Source: Candidatus Sulfopaludibacter sp. SbA3 (GTDB lineage Bacteria; Acidobacteriota; Terriglobia; 20CM-2-55-15). Taken from it: a stretch of DNA of 10,742 nucleotides. This document shows positions 1-6,560 of the stretch, piece after piece. Position 1 is the first letter of the stretch. Every line of letters starts with the position of its first letter. The notes under the pieces were generated by a model. The model made no database searches, was not told where the DNA came from, and saw nothing but the letters and a program-made list of their open reading frames with translations. The DNA lies in contig CAMAWS010000066.1 of the NCBI GenBank assembly GCA_945861845.1, positions 1 to 10,742 of the forward strand, read 5' to 3'. A program made the position numbers and the translations under genes.

Positions 1-21
1 CGTACCGTGCCTGAACCGAAG

Positions 22-105
22 CTCCCCTCCTAAGTTAGGAGGGGTGGCTGCGCCGCCAACAAAATGTGGCGAAGCATCCTTAGAAAGGCGCAGACGGGGT
101 GGTTC
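22..105. repeat. Half copy of the CCCCTCCTAA-type palindromic repeat (copy A)
   Basis: A terminal palindrome with arms CCCCTCCTAA and TTAGGAGGGG around one central base lies at 24-44. It is followed by GGTGGCTG, a variable stretch, and the shared inner motif CAGACGGGGTGGTTC at 91-105. The same order is seen at 4527-4612 and 6422-6506. The mirror half present in the full copy (4527-4704) is missing here. It lies directly upstream of the MazF remnant and may have been involved in breaking it. Confidence 0.75.
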
Positions 106-152
106 TTCAACATCGCGAAGCCACCTTAATGAGCGGATGCAAATGCAAGCCC

Positions 153-326
153 GACGCGAAGCGTGGAGCCTATGGCAAACCTCCTCCCGCTCTCGTCATC
201 CAATCGGATCTATTCGACGAACATCCTTTGGTCACAATCCTGCCGGTAACAAGTGAACTTCGCGACACTCCCCTGTTTCGCATCGCCGTCAACTCCACAT
301 CCGAAAGGTTTTTCTACCCCAGTCAA
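153..326 (+). pseudogene. Remnant of a MazF/PemK-type toxin gene
   Basis: The frame from 153 reads K-R-G-A-Y-G-K-P-P-P-A-L-V-I-Q-S-D-L-F-D, then V-T-I-L-P-V-T-S-E-L-R-D, then P-L-F-R-I. This is the pattern of the first half of MazF-family RNase toxins (GKPRPALVIQSD, then a T-S strand, then APLFRI). Several normal elements are missing. The usual opening strand between R-R-G-D and G-K-P is shortened. The expected N-G-L-x-x-P-S-Q segment has become R-F-F-Y-P-S-Q. The following V-M-V-D-K and C-terminal helix are absent, and the frame ends at a TAA at 375-377. About 58 recognisable codons remain of an expected 105-115, with no paired antitoxin upstream. Family assignment is by motif recall; an inactive remnant is the most likely reading. 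Confidence 0.6.
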
Positions 327-374
327 TTTTTCTCGGCTCGATGGAACGCGTCAGAACTGCCGGACGAATCATGG

Positions 375-380
375 TAAAGT
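375..380 (+). promoter_or_regulatory. Possible -10 hexamer for a leaderless Uma2 transcript
   Basis: TAAAGT ends seven bases before the ATG at 388 and no Shine-Dalgarno precedes that ATG. A -10 box this close would place transcription start at or next to the A of ATG, as in leaderless mRNAs. No convincing -35 box is seen. The assignment is inferred from spacing only. Confidence 0.3.
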
Positions 381-387
381 GACCGTC

Positions 388-984
388 ATGTCGTCCCAGT
401 TGCACTCCAGGCTTACTCCAGAAGAGTATTTGGCTTTCGAACGCCGCTCGCCCGAAAGACACGAGTATGTGGATGGCGAACTGTTCGACATGAGTGGAGC
501 CAGCAAGCGTCACAATCAGATCGTTGTGAATCTCAGCCGTGAAATCAGTACGCAATTCAAGGGTCGATCCTGCGCGGTGTATACCAACGACATGCGTGTA
601 CGGATTGCCGGCGCCACTCGCTATAACTATCCAGACGTGGTCGCGCTATGCGGCCTGGCAGGATTTGATGACAAGGAACAAGATACGCTCGTGAATCCGA
701 ATCTGATCGTCGAAGTTCTCTCGGCTTCCACTGAAGCTTACGATCGGGGAGAAAAGTTTGAATACTACCGCCGCATAGAAGCTTTCGCGGAGTACGTCCT
801 TGTTGCGCAGGACAAGCCGCACATCGAGCAGTTCTCCAGGCAGCCGAATGGCCAGTGGCTTTTCACGGCGACAAGCGGTCTTGAGAGTCTCGTCGATCTC
901 ACATCAGTTGCCTGCAGACTCTTACTCACCGAAGTCTACGACAAGGTTGAATTTGGACCAGAGCCCGGAGAGCCTGATACCTAG
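388..984 (+). CDS. Uma2 family (DUF820) putative PD-(D/E)XK endonuclease
   Basis: This 198-aa protein has the Uma2/DUF820 layout. It opens with L-T-P-E-E-Y-L near residues 9-15 and E-Y-V-D-G-E-L at 26-32. The nuclease core follows: Y-P-D-V-V with D83, N-L-I-V-E-V-L-S with E109, then D119, K123 and a Y-Y-R-R run. D83, E109 and K123 fit the metal-binding and catalytic positions of the PD-(D/E)XK fold. The family is widespread and multi-copy in cyanobacteria and Acidobacteriota, with no firmly established role; defence or transposon-related functions are proposed. The ATG at 388 is preferred over upstream in-frame GTG 253 because the earlier codons overlap the MazF remnant and lack family similarity. 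Its stop TAG (982-984) shares a CTAG with the stop of the convergent small gene, so there is no room for a terminator between them. Confidence 0.85.
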   Translation: MSSQLHSRLTPEEYLAFERRSPERHEYVDGELFDMSGASKRHNQIVVNLSREISTQFKGRSCAVYTNDMRVRIAGATRYNYPDVVALCGLAGFDDKEQDTLVNPNLIVEVLSASTEAYDRGEKFEYYRRIEAFAEYVLVAQDKPHIEQFSRQPNGQWLFTATSGLESLVDLTSVACRLLLTEVYDKVEFGPEPGEPDT

Positions 985-1136
985 GACCAATCATCCTTTG
1001 AGGCCTTCTTCTTCCGTCTCATGATAATCACAACCACGCATACCAGCGCCAGCACGCCGGCTACAAGGCGCACAGTCGTTGTGTTATCGGCGCCGCTTTC
1101 CGGTGTTACCTGAAGCAGCCAGAGAGCAAAAGACAT
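981..1136 (-). CDS. Small single-span membrane peptide at the end of the tad operon (51 aa)
   Basis: A 51-codon frame starts at ATG 1136. The protein has a short N-terminal part (M-S-F-A-L-W-L-L-Q-V) and a polar T-P-E-S-G-A-D-N-T-T stretch. A continuous hydrophobic helix follows at about residues 22-39 (V-R-L-V-A-G-V-L-A-L-V-C-V-V-V-I-I-M), then a positive stop-transfer run R-R-K-K-K and the tail A-S-K-D-D-W-S. The charge pattern predicts an N-out, C-in inner-membrane peptide. A perfect AGGAGG Shine-Dalgarno lies 4 bases before the ATG and overlaps the tadC stop, so translation is probably coupled to tadC. I do not recognise a family. Operon position suggests a pilus accessory or platform partner, but this is inference. 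It is short enough to be missed by length-filtered gene callers. Confidence 0.7.
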   Translation of the reverse strand: MSFALWLLQVTPESGADNTTTVRLVAGVLALVCVVVIIMRRKKKASKDDWS

Positions 1137-1140
1137 AAGA

Positions 1141-1146
1141 CCTCCT
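1141..1146 (-). promoter_or_regulatory. Shine-Dalgarno AGGAGG for the 51-aa membrane peptide
   Basis: On the minus strand the sequence reads AATAGGAGGTCTTATG. The TAG is the tadC stop (1147-1145) and AGGAGG begins inside it, followed by a 4-base spacer and ATG at 1136. It is the strongest ribosome-binding site noticed in the operon and is the main evidence that the small frame is translated. Confidence 0.75.
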
Positions 1147-2068
1147 ATTGTCCCAACATTTCCAGATCGCGAAGAATGGAGATTATACCCGGCGCCAGTA
1201 TGACTACAAACAGCGCAGGCAAAATGAACAGCACTATCGGGAAGACCATTTTTACGGCCGCCTTGTTTATTGTGGATTCGATTTCGAGCCGGCGCTTGGT
1301 TCTCACCGAATCGGCGTAAATTCGCAAGGCTTGCGAAAGCCCCGTGCCGAACCGTTCTGCCTGGACGATCATGCTGGCAAGAGAGCGAATGTCCAGCAAC
1401 CCGGTGCGCTGGGCCATGTGTTGGAAGGCCACCGCACGCTGCTGGCCTGCCTGTACCTCGAGCGTCATCCAGTAGAACTCATCCGCCAGTTCGGGGTAGA
1501 CAAAACGGATCTCTTCGCCGACGCGCGCGATTGCCTGGTCGAGCGAAAGGCCGGCGCCCAGGACGATGCTCAGCATATCGGTGGTGTCTGGAAGGGCCGC
1601 CATAAGGCTCAACCGGTGGCGGTTCCGCAACGAGACCAGGACCTGCTCGGGAATGAAGTAACCGAGGACTATCGCGCCACCCAGCCCAACCGCCCACGTG
1701 CCAAGATCCATACCTTGAAGCGTCACCAGTGCAATCACCACCAAAATTGCGGTAAACGCCAGTGAGGCGATTCCATAAACCTTGACTACCTTTGGCCCCC
1801 GGAACCCGGCCCGCATCAACTCCAGTTCCTTCTGGCGGAACCAGCCCTTTCCAAAGATCGCTCCATAGGTTGACCGGAGCATCAAATCCCAGACGTCGCC
1901 GCCCAGAAGCGCGATGGATCCCCCCTGTGCCGACTGCTCCTGCAGATCCTGAATACGCTGGCTGAGCGCGTCCTGCCGGGTGCGGAAGTAATAGCTCAGT
2001 CCAGCAACCAGCAGTGTGGCGCAGGCCAGCGTGCTGAATAGAAACAACCATTGATAGCTTTGTGACAT
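1145..2068 (-). CDS. tadC: Tad pilus inner-membrane platform protein TadC (type II secretion F-domain)
   Basis: This 307-aa protein is the second of the TadB/TadC pair, relatives of GspF/PilC that form the inner-membrane platform on which the CpaF ATPase acts. Hydrophobic segments lie near residues 8-27, 98-118, 123-143 and 272-297. The cytoplasmic T2SSF helical domain lies at about 155-265, with the typical L-P-D-T-T-D-M-L-S-I-V-L-G-A-G-L-S-L at 159-176 and E-R-F-G-T-G-L-S-Q-A-L-R at 238-249. Length is normal for TadC. The ATG at 2068 follows the tadB TAA (2071-2069) with no gap, so the two are almost certainly co-translated. A TadC rather than TadB assignment rests on position as second of the pair and on the M-L-S-I-V-L-G-A-G motif. 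Confidence 0.9.
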   Translation of the reverse strand: MSQSYQWLFLFSTLACATLLVAGLSYYFRTRQDALSQRIQDLQEQSAQGGSIALLGGDVWDLMLRSTYGAIFGKGWFRQKELELMRAGFRGPKVVKVYGIASLAFTAILVVIALVTLQGMDLGTWAVGLGGAIVLGYFIPEQVLVSLRNRHRLSLMAALPDTTDMLSIVLGAGLSLDQAIARVGEEIRFVYPELADEFYWMTLEVQAGQQRAVAFQHMAQRTGLLDIRSLASMIVQAERFGTGLSQALRIYADSVRTKRRLEIESTINKAAVKMVFPIVLFILPALFVVILAPGIISILRDLEMLGQ

Positions 2069-3019
2069 TTACAGCCTCACCGACGCGACCTTGCGAACAA
2101 GCAGGATCCCGAGAATTTCCGAAATAACGCCATATATAAGGAACCGGGAGCCCACCGGCGTCAGCCAAAGCACCGATATATATTCGTAGCGCAGGAAATA
2201 GAACGCCGCGCCGGTCACAATCGGCAATCCGCACAGCAGGGCGGCCGAAAAGCGCTGTTGCGCGGTATGCGCCCGCAGGCGCCCCCGCAACTGCAGCCGC
2301 TCTCGAATGACAGCCGACAGGTTCTCCATGACGGTAACGATGTTCGCGCCGGTTTCGCGCTGCAGGATGACGCCGGTTGAAAAGAATCGCAGGTCGAGCA
2401 CGGGCACGCGATTGCCGAGGCTATGCAGGGCCTCGCTAACCGTCGAGCCGAGCGCCAGGTCCTCAACCAGCTTCTTGAATTCCCCACCCAGGGGTTCCGG
2501 TGTTTCCTCGGCCAATACCTGCACACCACTATGGATGTTGTGCCCTGCGCGCATGGCGCGGGTGAACAGGTCAATGGCGTCGGGCAGCATTTCCTCGATC
2601 TGTCTCATTCGGCGCTCGCGCTTTGTCCGAATGTAGAAAAAGGGCACGACGCTGCAGCCAAAGGCGAATAACAGCTTGAGGATCAAGAAAGGAAAGAGCT
2701 GGAGTCCCTCGGCTGCCAGATAGGCGCCCGCCAGCAGCATCACACTGAACGTCATTACATTTCCCGCGCGGTATGGCAGCCGGGCCTGGTCAATCAGGGA
2801 CTGCAGCCCCTTCATGACTTCCAACCGCGAGAGGAAGGAAACGCCGCCCAGTGGTTGCTGACGCAATAGCGCTCCAGGCCTGCGGCCGTCTTCGACCCGC
2901 AGACCGCGCAACCGCTGCTCTATTTCCAGCCGAACCCGCCGCTGCGGTCCCCATAGGGCGTACTCGGCAGCCGCCGCGAATGCAGCAGTGAAGATCAACA
3001 GCGTCACAAGGGTGGTCAT
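2069..3019 (-). CDS. tadB: Tad pilus inner-membrane platform protein TadB (type II secretion F-domain)
   Basis: This 316-aa protein is the first of the two platform proteins. It has an N-terminal membrane helix at about residues 2-22 and a basic linker with R-L-E-I-E-Q-R-L. Hydrophobic segments at about 90-108 and 110-130 follow, then the T2SSF domain at about 145-270, with M-L-P-D-A-I-D-L-F-T-R-A-M-R-A-G-H at 144-160 and F-F-S-T-G-V-I-L-Q-R-E-T-G-A-N at 212-226. C-terminal hydrophobic stretches lie near 258-275 and 293-308. This matches TadB architecture and length. A GAGG (3031-3028) lies 8 bases before ATG 3019. A 133-bp gap holding a foldback repeat separates it from cpaF, while tadC follows with no gap. 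Confidence 0.9.
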   Translation of the reverse strand: MTTLVTLLIFTAAFAAAAEYALWGPQRRVRLEIEQRLRGLRVEDGRRPGALLRQQPLGGVSFLSRLEVMKGLQSLIDQARLPYRAGNVMTFSVMLLAGAYLAAEGLQLFPFLILKLLFAFGCSVVPFFYIRTKRERRMRQIEEMLPDAIDLFTRAMRAGHNIHSGVQVLAEETPEPLGGEFKKLVEDLALGSTVSEALHSLGNRVPVLDLRFFSTGVILQRETGANIVTVMENLSAVIRERLQLRGRLRAHTAQQRFSAALLCGLPIVTGAAFYFLRYEYISVLWLTPVGSRFLIYGVISEILGILLVRKVASVRL

Positions 3020-3053
3020 ACCGTATGCCTCAAGCTCCCGTGTTTCGGTCTAC

Positions 3054-3138
3054 CTGTGGGCGCGGGGCTTTAGCCCCGTGCCAGGATCAAACAGAAATTC
3101 TCTGGAACTTTGCACGGGGCTAAACCCCGCGCCCACAG
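3054..3138. repeat. Foldback repeat with GGGGCTTTAGCCCC core, between cpaF and tadB
   Basis: The left arm at 3054-3081 (starting CTGTGGGCGCGGGG) pairs with the right arm at 3112-3138 (ending CCCCGCGCCCACAG). The arms differ only by a one-base indel in the inner TTTA part, with about 30 bases between them. Each arm also contains its own small palindrome (GGGGCTTTAGCCCC). It fills most of the cpaF-tadB gap, so the transcript would carry a very stable hairpin. No T-run follows on the minus strand, so it is not a standard intrinsic terminator. Similar GGGGCTTTAGCCCC repeats are, from memory, common between genes in Acidobacteriota and Planctomycetes. Confidence 0.85.
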
Positions 3139-3152
3139 CCGAAATGCGGCGG

Positions 3153-4505
3153 TCATCCGATTTCTTCCGGTTTTCCAAATGTCTCCCGGGGTATCTCGAT
3201 ACCGCGAGCGGACAGCCGCTTCAGGAATTGCGGCCGGTAACCGGTGGCGACGAAATGCCCCTGGACCCGGCCTTCCTCATCCACGCCGCTGCGCACATAG
3301 CGGACGATCTCCTCGAGTGTCACGCCTTCCTCGTTGTACCCAACAACCTCCGCTATGCTGGTCACTTTCCTGGTGCCATCCCGGAAACGGGCCATCTGCA
3401 CGACCACTTCAATGGCTGAAGCCGCCTGCTGCCGGATGACGGGCTCGGTGAGCCCGACGTTCGCCATCAGCACCATGGTCTGGATTCGATGGAAGCAGTC
3501 CTTGGGCGAGTTGGCATGCATAGTCGTCATGGAGCCGTCGTGACCCGTGTTCATCGCCTGGAGCATGTCAAGCGCCTCGGGACCGCGCGCCTCACCCACG
3601 ATAATCCGGTCGGGCCGCATGCGGAGGGCGTTGATCATCAGGTCGCGCGACGTCACGGCTCCTTGTCCCTCGATGCTCGCTTCCCGGGTTTCGAGCCGCA
3701 CGACGTGGCGCTGCTGGAGCATCAATTCCGCGATGTCTTCGATCGTGACAATCCGTTCGGTTTCAGGAATTGAGCGGGAGAGGGCGTTGAGCAGGGTGGT
3801 CTTGCCGCTTCCGCTGCCGCCGGAGATCACCATGTTCAGACGGGCGCGCACGCAGCCATCGAGCAGTTGAAGGATCGGAGCCGTCAGCGTGTCGTTGGCC
3901 AGCAACTCGCTATTTGTGAGCACTCGCCCGCCAAAGCGGCGAATCGATAGCGCGGGGCCGTCGAGAGTTACGGGAGGGATCGCGGCGGTCACGCGCGAGC
4001 CGTCGGCCAGGCGGGCGGAGACGATGGGATTGGCCTCGTCAATTCGTCTTCCAACGGCCGTCACCATTTTCTCGATGATGTGAAGCAGATGCTTGTTGTC
4101 CTTGAATTGAATCGAGGCAGGCTGCAGCACACCGCGGCGTTCCACATAAACCTTGCAGAAGCTGTTCACCAGAATGTCGGTGATCGATGGATCCTTCATC
4201 AGTGGCTCCAGGGGTCCGAAGCCAAAAACCTCGTCCAGGATTTCCTCGATAACGCGGTCCCGCTCGGGAAGCGTCATCGGGATGTTCTCCTGAAGGAGGA
4301 GTTTCTCGACGGCCTGGCCAATTTCGCCCCGAAGCCGCTCTTTGCTGATGAGCCGCAACGTATCGCTGTTGAGCGCCTGGAGCAGCTTCCGGTGAACCTT
4401 CGACTTCAGATCGGAATGGCGTTCCACGAAAACCGCGGCATCCTGGCGGCCCAGGGAGCGGTTGAAGCCATCGCGGCTGCGAGATGATGGTGGTGGAAAA
4501 GCCAT
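3153..4505 (-). CDS. cpaF: Tad pilus assembly / secretion ATPase CpaF (TadA)
   Basis: This 450-aa type II/IV secretion ATPase hydrolyses ATP at the inner membrane to drive Flp pilin assembly. An N-terminal helical region (about 1-95) leads to F-G-F-G-P-L-E-P-L at 95-103 and the N-domain with D-I-L-V-N and Y-V-E-R-R-G. Next come [19 protein letters not shown] at 153-171 and the Walker A motif G-G-S-G-S-G-K-T at 229-236. The Asp box T-I-E-D (254-257), Walker B I-I-V-G-E (301-305) and His box [13 protein letters not shown] (320-332) complete the active site. All catalytic residues are intact and length is typical. GGAG (4515-4512) sits 6 bases before ATG 4505. Repeats lie on both sides: the full foldback element upstream and the GGGGCTTTAGCCCC element downstream. 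Confidence 0.95.
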   Translation of the reverse strand: MAFPPPSSRSRDGFNRSLGRQDAAVFVERHSDLKSKVHRKLLQALNSDTLRLISKERLRGEIGQAVEKLLLQENIPMTLPERDRVIEEILDEVFGFGPLEPLMKDPSITDILVNSFCKVYVERRGVLQPASIQFKDNKHLLHIIEKMVTAVGRRIDEANPIVSARLADGSRVTAAIPPVTLDGPALSIRRFGGRVLTNSELLANDTLTAPILQLLDGCVRARLNMVISGGSGSGKTTLLNALSRSIPETERIVTIEDIAELMLQQRHVVRLETREASIEGQGAVTSRDLMINALRMRPDRIIVGEARGPEALDMLQAMNTGHDGSMTTMHANSPKDCFHRIQTMVLMANVGLTEPVIRQQAASAIEVVVQMARFRDGTRKVTSIAEVVGYNEEGVTLEEIVRYVRSGVDEEGRVQGHFVATGYRPQFLKRLSARGIEIPRETFGKPEEIG

Positions 4506-4526
4506 AACTTTCTCCTGCCCTGGTTA

Positions 4527-4704
4527 CTCCCCTCCTAAGTTAGGAGGGGTGGACGTGCCATCAGGAAGATATTGCCGAAGGCACCCTTCGAAAGGCACGG
4601 ACGGGGTGGTTCTGCATAGGAACCACCCCGTCTGCGCCCTGATAAGGAGGCTTCGCAGCATTTGCTGTTTGGGCACAGCCACCCCTCCTAACTTAGGAGG
4701 GGAG
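4527..4704. repeat. Full 178-bp foldback (MITE-like) element between cpaE and cpaF (copy B)
   Basis: Both ends carry the same palindrome (arms CCCCTCCTAA and TTAGGAGGGG), at 4529-4549 and 4682-4702, facing each other and followed inward by GGTGG. The centre is a 13-bp stem, GACGGGGTGGTTC (4600-4612) with GAACCACCCCGTC (4620-4632), around a 7-base loop. Regions between centre and ends are only partly complementary, so the whole is an imperfect large hairpin. It is the only complete copy in the window; 22-105 and 6422-6524 are half copies. It occupies nearly all of the 229-bp cpaE-cpaF gap and would be transcribed with the operon. No transposase frame is encoded and no clear target duplication was found. 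Confidence 0.9.
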
Positions 4705-4734
4705 CTTGGGACTCGCACATTCAATTGCATGCCG

Positions 4735-5904
4735 CTACTTCTTCTGAAGGACCGCGGCCGGCTGCCCGTCCATGCCCAACTTCTTTGCGAAGTCCCGATA
4801 GGAGCGTCCCAACTCGGTGTTGCCTCGCGTAACCACGGGGCGGGCTTCGTGCACGGACTGCATTGCTTCTTCATACCGGTTTGGCAACCCCCAGAAAGGG
4901 GCCGCGCCCAGCGTTTGCTTCAACTGCTCGAGGTTGACGTAAAGAGAGCCCTTCTTGTCGACCCGGTTCAATACCAGCTTTACTGCTTCGAGTCCATAGC
5001 CGGCGCGCGCCAGCGCTCCAAGATAGCGCTGCGCGTTACGTACTGCCGGAAACTCCTGTGTCAGCACCACGAAAATCGATTCGGACAGTTCCAGGCAGCT
5101 CAGCAAGAGGTCGTCCAGGGCCCGCGAACCATCAATGATAACGGCATCAAAGCGCTCGATGAGAAAGCTGCCGATTTCGCGCAAATGCTGTTCGCCGATC
5201 AATCGCGATCTCTCGACCTCTTCGGGAGCGCACAATACCCAGAAACCCAGCGGATCTCGCACCATGATGCCTTCCAGCATCGCCTGGTCGAGTTGGTCCA
5301 GGTTCTCGGCCACATCAGCCATCGAGTATTGATGACGCAACCCAAGGTAACAGGCAGCGTCACCGGAATCCATGTCCAGGTCCACCAGCACCGTGGACTT
5401 GCCCTGCCGGGCGCAAAGCGCAGCAAAATTTACCGCGGCTGTCGTGGTTCCCACCCCGCCCTTTACTCCCACGAATGTGTACATCCGGCCGAGCTGGCGG
5501 CTCTGCCGATGAAGGCGCTCTCCGTGCTGCTCGACCCGCGCGATCGCATCACTGAATTCCGCTCGCTTCAGTGGCTGCTGCAGGAAGTCGGCCCCGCCCA
5601 GGCGCATGGAGCGTAATAGAAATTCTTCGCTGCACTGCACGCCTGAAAGGATCACATACAGCTTTGGGAATGCCAGCTTGATCTGTTCCAGGGCGCGCAG
5701 TCCCTGTTCCTGGTCTGCCGAAATGTCCAGAAGCACCGCAGACTGCGGATTGAGATTCACATCCTGCAGGATGCGCACCGATAGATTGGGTCCCATGTCT
5801 TCGTGCTGTCCCACAACTTCCGCGTTCGGCGTGAGCGCCATTTGCTCACGGACGAAATCATGAAAGCGCGGTTCAGGACTCGCTACGATCAATTGGATAG
5901 GCAT
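4735..5904 (-). CDS. cpaE: CpaE/TadZ-family pilus localisation protein (receiver-like domain plus MinD/ParA ATPase)
   Basis: This 389-aa protein has two parts. Residues 1-125 form a response-regulator-like fold with a possible acceptor aspartate at D60 (V-L-L-D-I-S) and the G-G-A-D-F-L-Q-Q-P-L-K ending typical of receiver domains. From about 138 onward lies a MinD/ParA-type ATPase with deviant Walker A K-G-G-V-G-T-T-T (148-155) and V-D-L-D-M-D-S-G-D at 174-182. In this family CpaE/TadZ places the Tad machine at a cell site, often a pole. The second glycine-rich lysine position is T instead of K (G-T-T rather than G-K-T), common in CpaE/TadZ proteins. ATG 5904 is preferred because an in-frame extension to 6006 would overlap the upstream tadE-like gene and lacks homology. 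The gap to that gene is 7 bases. Confidence 0.9.
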   Translation of the reverse strand: MPIQLIVASPEPRFHDFVREQMALTPNAEVVGQHEDMGPNLSVRILQDVNLNPQSAVLLDISADQEQGLRALEQIKLAFPKLYVILSGVQCSEEFLLRSMRLGGADFLQQPLKRAEFSDAIARVEQHGERLHRQSRQLGRMYTFVGVKGGVGTTTAAVNFAALCARQGKSTVLVDLDMDSGDAACYLGLRHQYSMADVAENLDQLDQAMLEGIMVRDPLGFWVLCAPEEVERSRLIGEQHLREIGSFLIERFDAVIIDGSRALDDLLLSCLELSESIFVVLTQEFPAVRNAQRYLGALARAGYGLEAVKLVLNRVDKKGSLYVNLEQLKQTLGAAPFWGLPNRYEEAMQSVHEARPVVTRGNTELGRSYRDFAKKLGMDGQPAAVLQKK

Positions 5905-5911
5905 AAGATTC

Positions 5912-6559
5912 TCACGGAGCCGAGATCCCCGTTTCCGGGTTCCCTCCTGCGCTCTCAATCTCAACGGTTGTGGAAAACGGCGGTACCTGCAATGGCGGCA
6001 AGCCAAGCATAGGCAGGAAGTGATTAAACTGGTATCCGCTGATGCTGACTGTTACCGAGTCGGGGATGCACTCGGAGCCGCAACCACCGGCACAGGAAAA
6101 GGGCACACTCTCACGCGTGACCGGATCATGCATCCAGTAACTCACCTGGATCTGTATGCCGCCGGTCGCAAGTTGCGGACGATCGGGAAATAGCGGTGCG
6201 TTGGCCTGTATCCAGTTAACCACGTTGGAACCTGACTCATCCTGCCAGCAGTGCGTGCCAGCATACCGGGCGCCCTGCCGCGTGAGTGTAGCGAGGGCGT
6301 GATACGTCCAGCCGATTTCAGCGAATGCGATCAACCCAAGAGTCAGCGGGACGATGCCGGCGACCAGCACCAGGGCCATCTCCACGGTCGCCTGGCCTCG
6401 AGAGCGGGTCTTGGTCCAAGACTCCCCTCCTAAGTTAGGAGGGGTGGCTGTGCCCGTAAAGCAGATGCTGCGCAGCCTCCTTATCAGGGCGCAGACGGGG
6501 TGGTTCGCATACGGAACCACCCCGGCCGTGGCCTTCGTCAGAATGGAATCAAAAATCAT
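5912..6559 (-). CDS. TadE/TadF-like pseudopilin with a repeat-encoded N-terminal extension
   Basis: This 215-aa protein contains the TadE-like start S-R-G-Q-A-T-V-E-M-A-L-V, with G55 followed by X4 and E60. That is the prepilin-peptidase pattern G|XXXXE, leading into a membrane helix at about 61-85. The remaining ~130 residues are a periplasmic domain with four cysteines near 156-164 and 104 (C-A-G-G-C, then C). ATG 6559 lies one base after the upstream stop (TGA-G-ATG), so the start is well placed. Residues about 13-46 are translated from a half copy of the CCCCTCCTAA repeat (P-V-C-A-L-I-R-R-L-R and T-P-P-N-L-G-G). They have no place in the family, where little precedes R-G-Q-A. If the peptidase acts at G55, the extra peptide would leave with the leader. 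TadE versus TadF cannot be settled here. Confidence 0.8.
   Translation of the reverse strand: MIFDSILTKATAGVVPYANHPVCALIRRLRSICFTGTATPPNLGGESWTKTRSRGQATVEMALVLVAGIVPLTLGLIAFAEIGWTYHALATLTRQGARYAGTHCWQDESGSNVVNWIQANAPLFPDRPQLATGGIQIQVSYWMHDPVTRESVPFSCAGGCGSECIPDSVTVSISGYQFNHFLPMLGLPPLQVPPFSTTVEIESAGGNPETGISAP
6422..6524. repeat. Half copy of the CCCCTCCTAA repeat inside the second tadE-like gene (copy C)
   Basis: The terminal palindrome (arms CCCCTCCTAA and TTAGGAGGGG) is at 6424-6444. The central hairpin follows: CGGGGTGGTTC at 6496-6506, a 7-base loop, and GAACCACCCCG at 6514-6524. The far half of the full element is absent. Read on the minus strand it is open in the frame of the tadE-like gene and encodes about residues 13-46. 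The sequences beside it (ACGAAGGCC on the start side, ACCAAGACC on the other) are similar and could be a decayed duplication, but the match is too short to be sure. Confidence 0.85.
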
Positions 6560-6560
6560 C

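Noticed and set aside
253..387. In-frame upstream extension of the Uma2 gene to GTG 253
   Set aside because: The extra 45 residues have no family similarity and cover the MazF remnant in another frame. The family start motif follows directly after ATG 388.
1148..1765. 205-codon plus-strand frame
   Set aside because: It is antisense to tadC, whose protein matches a known family along its length. The plus-strand product is low-complexity and has no recognisable motif.
3489..4487. Several long plus-strand frames (3489-3773, 3547-3870, 4080-4487)
   Set aside because: They lie antisense to the intact cpaF gene and have no domain of their own; they are shadow frames of a GC-rich gene.
4600..4632. 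Intrinsic terminator within the cpaE-cpaF gap
   Set aside because: The 13-bp stem is strong, but no T-run follows on either strand. It is the centre of a repeat that also occurs inside a coding region.
5905..6006. In-frame upstream extension of cpaE to 6006
   Set aside because: It would overlap the tadE-like gene by 95 bases and adds basic, non-homologous residues. The receiver-like fold begins directly after ATG 5904.
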